From positions 1 to 64,000 of the forward strand of contig JADKCK010000101.1 of NCBI GenBank assembly GCA_016718845.1: 64,000 nucleotides of DNA, given 5' to 3'. The stretch comes from Sphingobacteriales bacterium (GTDB taxonomy: Bacteria > Bacteroidota > Bacteroidia > Chitinophagales > UBA2359). The notes below the pieces were generated by a model. The model was not told the DNA's origin. It made no database searches and saw only the letters and a program-made list of their open reading frames with translations. Both the position numbers and the translations under genes were made by a program. Positions 45,719 through 52,809 of this stretch are shown one piece after another. The stretch's first letter is position 1, and each line of letters opens with the position of its first letter.

Positions 45719-48202
45719 TTATTGCACCAACATAATTTTGGTGGTGTAGTGTTGGGTAGGGGTAGTTAAGGTACAAAAGTAAATACCTTTGGGTAAATTT
45801 GTACCATCAAAAGATGTTTGATGAACGCCTATTTCGTGGTATTGATTGCTAATTATTGTTTTTACCAAACGCCCGTTTATATCTGTTACCAATAGGCTAA
45901 CATAATCGGGTTGGTCTATTAAATAGTTTAAGGTAGCCATGCCTATTGTTGGATTAGGCAATACAGACATAGGCGTATTTGTACTTAAACCTAACTCGGT
46001 GGTTGGATGAATGGTTACTTTAAACATACCTCCACCCATTGGTTCGGTTTCGTTGGCTTCGGTTTGGTGCCAAAGCATAAAGTCAAATGTTTTTGCTTCG
46101 GTTAATTTCAGTGGGGCTTTACCCGATCCATTTAAGGCGAACCTAACACCTACATCGTATTTTTCGCCACTTAGCAAATAAATACCTCGTAAATTGGCTA
46201 TATTTGGGTCTGTTACCGTCAAATAACGCTCTTGGGCTACTTGTATGCCATCGCCTTTGCTGCCCCCAGCTACCCACTTTGCCCACAATTCGGGGCTTAG
46301 TATAAGGGTTATACTACCGCCATACGACAAAAACGGGGCAAGATTAGCCTTTGTAAAATCGCGCAAATTAAGCGTTACATTGGTAGGGTAGGTAGCTATA
46401 TTTTCTAACAATAGTTTAACAACCTTACCCGAACTAATGCCACCTGGCAATAAATCAACAAAAGCGCTGTTGCGTGTAACAATATTATTGTTGCTTTTTA
46501 TGTTATCGGTAACAACCACATTGTCTACTTCGTTGTGCATAGGTTCGGTTGGACCTTCTAAGCGTGCTAAAAAACAAATCATGGGCCACTCTGTCGACAC
46601 ATTTTGGTCGCTGCTAATAATATTGTAACAATGTGGGTCGGGTACTAACCATTTTTGGGCAACATAGTGTGTTTGACCCGGATTTAGTGCAGGTATAGGT
46701 ATTGAGATACTTTGGTAAACATCAAAAGGATTAACGGCAGCTCCCGAAACTCCTGATGGGCTATAATTGGGATTAAAAGGTCGGAGAGTTGTTACTTCGG
46801 CACCACCTGCCATTGTTACAGAGCCACTAAGTATATTTGCATCACATCCCCAATAAGGCGTATCATCTGTAAGGATATTACTGGTACTCAAATACCAGTG
46901 CGATGGCCATAGTTCGCCCGACCGCGCACGTGTCCAATAAAGTTTTATTGTTGAGCTAGCAGGTGTCGAAGAGCATCCCCGATTGGTAACAGCTGCACAC
47001 AAATAATTGTACACCGATTCGGGATATAATGGGCTACCCGTATTGGGTGCAGGTATTATTTTATACTCGGGGTCTTGGTGTATTCGTTCCGATGCGTTAA
47101 GGGCTAAATTAGTAGGTTGCGATGTTCTGTTCCAAATATCGGGGCTTTGCCACATATCGTTCCAACCCAATATGTCGCCAACTTGATTATTCGGTTCTTG
47201 CCCAACATCACTTACTCCATCGCGCAGCACCAAATCACCAGCATCATTTAAATAGGTGCGGTAAGTAGTGTAGCCATTCCAAATTCGGTCTCGTTGCCCT
47301 TGTGTAAATGTATTAAAACTACCTAAATTGCAATAGGCATAAAACATTAAGTTGTTGCCCAATGGCGTATAAATTTGATCATTGTCATCGCAAAAATTAT
47401 CGCAGCTAATTGGAGATTCTGACGTGCTAAACGGATAAACACAAGCTGTAGCCGTATAGTTTATGTTTTGCGATTTGGCAGGGTCGGCGGGTGTATCGCA
47501 TACCTTGTCGCCTGCAGTGAGGCAATTATCGCCATTTACTAACTCATCGGTACTGCTAGGTGTTCCGTTACCATGTGTATGAAACAGACCAAAATAATGC
47601 CCTATTTCGTGGGCTAATAAATGCTCGGTGTGGGCAATATTATCTGTAGAAATAAATACCCTGTCTACGTTACCAAAAGTTGGCAGATAAGTGTATGCAG
47701 CTGCTCCTTGAGAACCGCTTATTGTATTAACAAAGTAAATGTTAATAACATTGCGTACATCGTGGTCGCTTGTCAAAAGTGCCTCGTTAGCTGTGTTGTA
47801 CGTAAAATTGTAGTAGGGCGAGTTGTAAATAAAATCTCGTGCGCCACACTCGTAAAACTGCATAGGCACGTCCTCGTAGGTGTCGTTTAAAAAAGTAAGG
47901 GCATTGTTAATAGCCGCCTCGTTGTAACAACTGCTGGCGTTGCTACCGCTACAAACAACATGAATTTTGATAGGTATTTCTACCAAAGAGCGCTGCGAAA
48001 AGGGCAAGGTAGTTGTCGGAATTTGTATGTGTGCCGCCATTTCGGGTGTACATACTGTTCCGCAACTTAATTGTTGCCCCCGCACAAAAACAGAAACTAA
48101 CATTAAGCAAATAAATAGAGAAAAGGCGTATCTACCCCCCCAATTTATCTTTTCAATACTTGTTGTGGCAGCCTTAGCCACATTTGCTGTTGTTTTAATC
48201 AT
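45719..48202 (-). CDS. Secreted M43 (pappalysin-like) metalloprotease with T9SS signal
   Basis: 827 residues. Signal peptide in residues about 20-43 (RYAFSLFICLMLVSVFVRGQ). The protease domain is M43: HIEHLL-type helix with the zinc motif HEIGHYFGLFH (H198, E199, H202, H208), then a calcium/cysteine-rich segment (GDNCLTAGDKVCDTPADP) and the Met-turn NNLMFYAYC. About 300 residues of beta-sandwich follow. The sorting domain is MSVLPNPTIGMATLNYL to GIYFCTLTTP. Known relatives cleave extracellular proteins such as fibrinogen or IGF-binding proteins. The 74-base gap to copy B of the TIMP-like pair and common strand suggest joint expression. Confidence 0.92.
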   Translation of the reverse strand: MIKTTANVAKAATTSIEKINWGGRYAFSLFICLMLVSVFVRGQQLSCGTVCTPEMAAHIQIPTTTLPFSQRSLVEIPIKIHVVCSGSNASSCYNEAAINNALTFLNDTYEDVPMQFYECGARDFIYNSPYYNFTYNTANEALLTSDHDVRNVINIYFVNTISGSQGAAAYTYLPTFGNVDRVFISTDNIAHTEHLLAHEIGHYFGLFHTHGNGTPSSTDELVNGDNCLTAGDKVCDTPADPAKSQNINYTATACVYPFSTSESPISCDNFCDDNDQIYTPLGNNLMFYAYCNLGSFNTFTQGQRDRIWNGYTTYRTYLNDAGDLVLRDGVSDVGQEPNNQVGDILGWNDMWQSPDIWNRTSQPTNLALNASERIHQDPEYKIIPAPNTGSPLYPESVYNYLCAAVTNRGCSSTPASSTIKLYWTRARSGELWPSHWYLSTSNILTDDTPYWGCDANILSGSVTMAGGAEVTTLRPFNPNYSPSGVSGAAVNPFDVYQSISIPIPALNPGQTHYVAQKWLVPDPHCYNIISSDQNVSTEWPMICFLARLEGPTEPMHNEVDNVVVTDNIKSNNNIVTRNSAFVDLLPGGISSGKVVKLLLENIATYPTNVTLNLRDFTKANLAPFLSYGGSITLILSPELWAKWVAGGSKGDGIQVAQERYLTVTDPNIANLRGIYLLSGEKYDVGVRFALNGSGKAPLKLTEAKTFDFMLWHQTEANETEPMGGGMFKVTIHPTTELGLSTNTPMSVLPNPTIGMATLNYLIDQPDYVSLLVTDINGRLVKTIISNQYHEIGVHQTSFDGTNLPKGIYFCTLTTPTQHYTTKIMLVQ

Positions 48203-48252
48203 TGTAAATTACAATTTTGGTTTATTTGATGAACGTAAAACAATTGTTGATG

Positions 48253-48281
48253 CAAAGATAAGCTTTTTTTTAAAAAGTCAA
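48253..48281 (-). promoter_or_regulatory. Promoter of the M43 protease
   Basis: Minus strand TTG (48281-48279), 18 bases, TATCTTTG (48260-48253), 51 bases before the start codon at 48202. Confidence 0.65.
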
Positions 48282-48589
48282 GTGTTTTTTGTTTTTTTGG
48301 GGTAATTTTTTTACGCAATAATATTTCATTGAGTAACTCTTGTAAGTTGCTAAAAATAGTTACGGTATTTTTCTGTAACTGTTTTTGCCAAAAGCAATTG
48401 TTGTAATACCAACTAGTATTTGGGTGTTATGTTGTGGTAATTGTAGAAACGTAGCAATGCTACGTCTGTAAACCAACAGTGATTATAGCACGCAGATGGG
48501 TCATGATAATTAGGTTTTACGCAGATTGCAAATTAGGAGAAATCTGCGTACCATATTCACTCTTTTCACTCCTTCACCACTTTTACGAA

Positions 48590-48624
48590 GCCCAAAGATA
48601 CTAAAACTTTTTTAAACTTGCTTA
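48590..48624 (-). promoter_or_regulatory. 35-base upstream block with -7 box, copy 2
   Basis: Identical to 43713-43747. The minus-strand TATCTTTG lies about 390 bases before the M43 protease start, so it would be a distal promoter, if it is one. Both copies are preceded by a TTCACTCTTTTCACTC word. Confidence 0.4.
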
Positions 48625-49016
48625 TTTGGGTGCATATATTAACACCTTTGTTTTTAACTACCGCCGATAAAATGCCTAAATAAACTAACAATACCTACTG
48701 ATTATCAATGGTTTATGTTTGATTTGGTGTGTAAAAAAATGCGATAAAGCACAAGAAAAATGTGAACATTTGAAGGTATATTGGTATTTTTCTGCCTTGC
48801 TTTGATATAGATGTTGAAATGTAGTAGATGGTTGCTCCAGTTACCCAATATTATTGCTTGTTTTTAATTTACAAGGGATATGGTAGAGAATGTAGCGTTT
48901 TTTTAGCAGCTCAATGGAATTTTTTATCTTTTAGTTTGCAACCCGCACACTAAAAAACAGGTGTCCCACATTTTTTGCGGGTATTTTTGCAACAATTTGC
49001 TGTTGTATTGGAGCTA

Positions 49017-49040
49017 AACGGAGGGTTTAAACCCTCCGTT
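49017..49040. repeat. Perfect 24-base palindrome
   Basis: AACGGAGGGTTT followed by AAACCCTCCGTT, a perfect inverted repeat without loop. No gene end nearby; probably a dispersed element. Confidence 0.85.
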
Positions 49041-49104
49041 ACGGATAAAATGCTACATCTTTACACAGCAACATTGTTTTAAACAGCCCAAAAACAAGGC
49101 GAAA

Positions 49105-49370
49105 ATGCCACGCTTCAAGGTTGAGATGTCACGTTTCAAGGTTGAGATGCCACACTTCAAGGTTGAGATGTCACGTTTCAACGTTGAGATGTCACGCTTC
49201 AACGTTGAGATGTCACACTTCAAGGTTCACGTTTCAAGGTTGAGCTATCACGTTTCAAGGTTGAGATGTCACGCTTCAAGGTTGAGATGTCACGCTTCAA
49301 GGTTGAGATATCACGCTTCAAGGTTGAGATATCACGCTTCAAGGTTGAGGTATCACACTTTGGGCTTGAA
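49105..49370. repeat. 21-bp tandem repeat array
   Basis: Twelve to thirteen units of about 21 bases with core CACGCTTCAAGGTTGAGAT. Variation is at fixed positions (CACG/CACA, AAGG/AACG, ATGTC/ATATC/ATGCC). One unit pair at about 49210-49244 is shortened to 18 and 17 bases. Because 21 is a multiple of three, long frames run through both strands, but neither has a start signal or protein logic. It lies 107 bases before the small gene at 49477. Confidence 0.92.
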
Positions 49371-49476
49371 AAAACAAAAAAAAAGCAAAATTTTTGCCTT
49401 TTGATACAACCTACACACAATAATTATCGTCTTTGGGGCGTTGTACTGTTTTCATCATCCTAAATTGTATACTCAA

Positions 49477-50106
49477 ATGAACAAGAAAAAAGCATTTTTT
49501 TATCCTTCTACCGAGGGCAATGTACCAAAGTATTTCAGCAACATTGCTAATTTGCTGAACACTAAATTAGCTGCTAAATATGGCGTTTCGGCTACCGATT
49601 TGGCACTAATAAACGACTATAACCAGCAAATACCGCTTGTAATAGCCAAAGCACACGACGATACACAAATAGCACAGGCAAGTACCAACACCAAAAACAC
49701 TACACTTAGCAATGCTAAAACGGCGCTAAAACGAGTAATAAGCAACCTAACTACTAATCCCGATTTTGACGAAGCCGACGCCGAAGCCATGGGCATACGC
49801 CAAGATAACACCCCCATTAGCCCCAACGATGCCAAAGCCCATATAACAGGCATTACCGTACTACCCGACCAAGTAATTATTGATTGGCTAAAAGGACAAA
49901 TGCACGGCGTATTGGTAGAAACAAGCTACGATGGGGCAAACTGGGTAAAACTAGACAAAGACAACCGCTCGCCCTACGAAGATACCCGCAAAAACCAAGC
50001 ACATCAGCAAGCCGAAACCCGCCATTATCGCCTACGTTATATCTACAAAGACCAATTAGTGGGGCATTACTCCGATGTGGTAAAAGCCGAAGTAGCTATT
50101 TATTAG
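49477..50106 (+). CDS. Small protein with FN3-like C-terminal half, unknown function
   Basis: 209 residues from the ATG at 49477 (MNKKKAFFYPSTEGNVPKYF); an ATG at 49441 would add 12 residues without support. The N-terminal half is helical (NIANLLNTKLAAKYGVSATD, AKTALKRVISNLTTNPDF). Residues about 120-205 alternate like a fibronectin type III domain (ITGITVLPDQVIIDWLKGQM, VLVETSYDGANWVKL, RHYRLRYIYKDQLVGHYSDV). There is no signal peptide. Function unknown. The length and helical-then-FN3 layout suggest a family conserved in the phylum. Confidence 0.72.
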   Translation: MNKKKAFFYPSTEGNVPKYFSNIANLLNTKLAAKYGVSATDLALINDYNQQIPLVIAKAHDDTQIAQASTNTKNTTLSNAKTALKRVISNLTTNPDFDEADAEAMGIRQDNTPISPNDAKAHITGITVLPDQVIIDWLKGQMHGVLVETSYDGANWVKLDKDNRSPYEDTRKNQAHQQAETRHYRLRYIYKDQLVGHYSDVVKAEVAIY

Positions 50107-50222
50107 CTTTTGGCTGTCGGCTGCTGGCTGTCGGCTTTTGGCTAGTTACCTAAAAAAAACAACAAGAGACACAGAGAGCACAGAGAAAAAAAACTCCGTG
50201 TTCTCTGTGCCTCCGTTGTAAA
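50107..50222. repeat. Dispersed repeats: GGCTGTCGGCT words and ACACAGAG hairpin
   Basis: TTGGCTGTCGGCTGCTGGCT (50109-50128) and its neighbour repeat short words. At 50158-50222, AACAAGAGACACAGAGAGCACAGAG mirrors CTCCGTGTTCTCTGTGCCTCCGTTG across an A8 loop, the compact version of 27915-28066. The hairpin may end transcription, though no T run follows. Confidence 0.75.
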
Positions 50223-50590
50223 ATAAAAAATAAAAAGCACCCAACACACCATAAACCATGCAAAAAAATGGCTGTGTTCTCTACTGTATCTCTTGTAAAT
50301 TTAAAAACAAGCAATAATATTGTGTAATTTTAGCAATCATTTACTGCTTTTCAATGTTTATATCAAACTACAACAAAAATTGTGGATAAGATGTTAGCCT
50401 TGTCTTGCAAGCGTTTAGTTGTTATTGATGTAGGTTTGTCTGAGTCTTACAAATAAGCCTATATCATACCCAAAACTATAAAAATGCCTATTTAAAGTTT
50501 GCCAGCTCTTGTTTATGTAACACAAGCAAAGCCTACCCACACAACTTGTTGTGGTTCCCAAATAATTCATCTTACAAAAACACCCCAACT
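50223..50590. other. Intergenic before asnB
   Basis: About 370 bases between two plus-strand genes with no gene that I can support and no clear TAnnTTTG box near the asnB start. Confidence 0.4.
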
Positions 50591-52582
50591 ATGTGCGGCA
50601 TTACTGGCATTATTGCCCTTACAGCATCTGCCCAAAAGCATTTAACCAACATTACCGCCGCCACGCAAACCCTACAGCATCGTGGTCCTGATGGTGGAGC
50701 CACCTATTGCTCGGACAGGGTAGCTTTGGGGCATAGGCGTTTGTCTATCATAGATACCTCCGAGGCATCTAACCAACCTTTTACCGACCCAACAGGTAGG
50801 TATGTAATGGTATTTAATGGCGAGATTTTTAATTTTAAACAATTAAAAACCCAGATAGAACAAGCTGCACCCCAACGTTTTGCATTTCACACATCGGGCG
50901 ATACCGAAGTATTATTAAATGCCTATATTTTGTGGGGTAAAGATATGTTGCCGCGCCTAAACGGTTTTTTTGCCTTTATTATCTACGATACACAACAAAA
51001 AACCCTGTTTGTTGCCCGCGACCGCTATGGCGTAAAACCCCTTTTGGTGTACCAAGATACCGAAAAACTAATCTTTGCCTCCGAAATGAAAGCTATCTTG
51101 GCTTTTAACATACCCACACACCTTAATCAACAAGCCCTACAACTATACCTACAACTTAACTACCTGCCCGCACCGCATTGTATGATAATGGGCGTGCGAA
51201 AACTGTTGCCTGCCCATTATCTGCACATAGACCAACACGGAACCACCAACGAAGCCCCCTATTACCACCTCCCCTACCCTACCCTATCGCCTTTTGAAGG
51301 CAACTACCAAGCAGCTCAACAACAACTACAAACCCTAATGGACAGCGCCGTGCAGTTGCGCCTAATTGCCGATGTACCTGTAGCTTGTTTTTTAAGCGGC
51401 GGCATCGACTCGTCGGTGATAACCGCTTTGGCAGCACGCCACACAACACACCTAAATACTTTTTCGGTGGGCTTTAAAGATGCACCCCTATACGACGAAA
51501 CACCCTACGCACTTGCCGTAGCCAAGCAATACAATACTAACCACACAGTGTTTCAACTTAGCCAAACCGACCTATACCAACACCTCGACGAAATGCTTAA
51601 TACCCTCGACGAACCTTTCGCCGACTCATCGGCACTGGCAGTTTATCTATTAAGTAAACACACCGCCAAGCAAGTAAAGGTAGCCTTGTCGGGCGATGGA
51701 GGCGACGAATTGTTTGCCGGATACAACAAACATGCCGCCGAATACCAAATGTATTACGGCGGCATAAAAGCTAATTTGGTGAAATGGCTACACCCACTTT
51801 GGCAAACTTTACCACAACGGCGCGACACTAAATTAGGTAATTTGGTTAGGCAATTAGCGCGATTTTCGGCAGCCGCACAACTTACACCCGCACAACGCTA
51901 CCAACAATGGGCAAGCTTTGGCTCGGTAGCATACACCCAAGCTATCGTAAAACAAAGCACACCTTTGCACTTACTCGATACCTACACCGCACACATTGGC
52001 AGCAACCAACCCATAACCGATGTACTAAAAGCCGACATACAACTGGTGTTAGAGGGCGATATGTTGCGCAAAGTAGACCTTATGAGCATGGCTAACAGCT
52101 TAGAAGTACGCACCCCCTTTTTAGATTATAGAGTAGTAAATTTCGCATTCTCGTTGCCCGATAGCTACAAAATTGCCAACACTTCCTCCTTTGGGGGATT
52201 AAGCAAGGAGAGCTTGCTCCCCTTTAGGGGATTATGCAAGGAGAGTTTGCTCCCCTTTAGGGGATTATGGGGTAGCAAAACAGGGGGACTTATGAAAAAG
52301 CGTATCGTGCAAGATGCGTTTAGGCATTTACTACCCCCACAAATTTATAACCGCCCCAAACATGGCTTTGAAGTACCCATTACCCATTGGCTACAAACCG
52401 ACCTTAAACCGCTTTTGCTAAACGATTTGTTACAAAAAGATTTCATAGAAGCTCAAAACATTTTCTATTATCCTGCCATAGAGCAATTACTAAACCGCTT
52501 GTTCTCCAACAATCCTGCCGATGCCCCTATGCAAGTGTGGGCATTAGTAGTGTTTCAGTGGTGGTGGAAACGGCATTGCTAA
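50591..52582 (+). CDS. asnB: Asparagine synthase (glutamine-hydrolysing), with an in-frame repeat insertion
   Basis: 663 residues from the ATG at 50591, which places the catalytic Cys2 correctly (MCGITGI); an upstream ATG at 50546 would hide it. The glutaminase domain shows HRGPDGG, GHRRLSIID, FNGEIFN and GDTEVLL; the synthetase domain has the ATP loop LSGGIDSS, then the GDGGDELFAGY block, RVDLMSMANSLEVRTPFLD-like text (KVDLMSMANSLEVRTPFLDY) and the C-terminal PKHGFEVPITHWL. It makes asparagine, or amidates a sugar or peptide in some clusters. Between SYKIANT and KKRIVQDA sits a segment of about 36 residues (531-566) absent from relatives, encoded by two and a half 33-base repeats. The frame is kept. 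Confidence 0.93.
   Translation: MCGITGIIALTASAQKHLTNITAATQTLQHRGPDGGATYCSDRVALGHRRLSIIDTSEASNQPFTDPTGRYVMVFNGEIFNFKQLKTQIEQAAPQRFAFHTSGDTEVLLNAYILWGKDMLPRLNGFFAFIIYDTQQKTLFVARDRYGVKPLLVYQDTEKLIFASEMKAILAFNIPTHLNQQALQLYLQLNYLPAPHCMIMGVRKLLPAHYLHIDQHGTTNEAPYYHLPYPTLSPFEGNYQAAQQQLQTLMDSAVQLRLIADVPVACFLSGGIDSSVITALAARHTTHLNTFSVGFKDAPLYDETPYALAVAKQYNTNHTVFQLSQTDLYQHLDEMLNTLDEPFADSSALAVYLLSKHTAKQVKVALSGDGGDELFAGYNKHAAEYQMYYGGIKANLVKWLHPLWQTLPQRRDTKLGNLVRQLARFSAAAQLTPAQRYQQWASFGSVAYTQAIVKQSTPLHLLDTYTAHIGSNQPITDVLKADIQLVLEGDMLRKVDLMSMANSLEVRTPFLDYRVVNFAFSLPDSYKIANTSSFGGLSKESLLPFRGLCKESLLPFRGLWGSKTGGLMKKRIVQDAFRHLLPPQIYNRPKHGFEVPITHWLQTDLKPLLLNDLLQKDFIEAQNIFYYPAIEQLLNRLFSNNPADAPMQVWALVVFQWWWKRHC
52182..52287 (+). 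repeat. In-frame 33-base tandem repeat insertion inside asnB
   Basis: Two full units (52194-52226, 52227-52259) and a partial third. Each unit begins GGGGATTA, contains GCAAGGAGAGCTTGCT, a short hairpin, and ends CCCCTTTA. They encode GLSKESLLPFR twice, then GLWGSKTGGL. Composition (CTCC/GGGG-rich) differs from the rest of asnB and looks like a dispersed repeat that landed in a permissive loop. Confidence 0.85.
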
Positions 52583-52682
52583 TAATAAATTTACTATTCA
52601 TTGACACAAGTGTTGTTGTTGTTATACTACACAAACAATAGACAGCCCAAAGCCTCTTCCAAAAACAAACAGTCAGAATAAA

Positions 52683-52736
52683 GCCTGTAGCCTGAAGCGA
52701 ACAGCCTGTAGCCTCTTCCCAAAGCCTGTAGCCATA
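52683..52736. repeat. AGCCTGTAGCC repeats
   Basis: AAGCCTGTAGCCTGAAGC, AACAGCCTGTAGCCTCTTCC and AAAGCCTGTAGCC follow one another; related to 32083-32280. Confidence 0.8.
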
Positions 52737-52756
52737 GTATCATCTTTCACAAACAA

Positions 52757-52795
52757 AAATCCCCCCAAACGGCTAAAAGCTATTTGGGGGGATTT
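52757..52795. terminator. Hairpin terminator, copy 1 of a 47-base duplicate
   Basis: AAATCCCCCCAAA, 13-base loop, TTTGGGGGGATTT. The 47 bases 52755-52801 are identical to 60851-60897. It ends the minus-strand gene at 52810. Confidence 0.85.
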
Positions 52796-52809
52796 GGTGT
52801 TTGTGTAGT

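Larger units (their letters stand above)
48282..49104. other. Long intergenic region with dispersed elements
   Basis: About 820 bases with no supportable gene. It contains the palindrome relative ACGTAGCA-TGCTACGT (48449-48465), the second 35-base upstream block (48590-48624, identical to 43713-43747), and a perfect 24-base palindrome at 49017-49040. Confidence 0.6.

Noticed and set aside
49105..49404. Protein of heptapeptide repeats on either strand
   Set aside because: Open frames on both strands are forced by the 21-base period; no start context or non-repeat domain.
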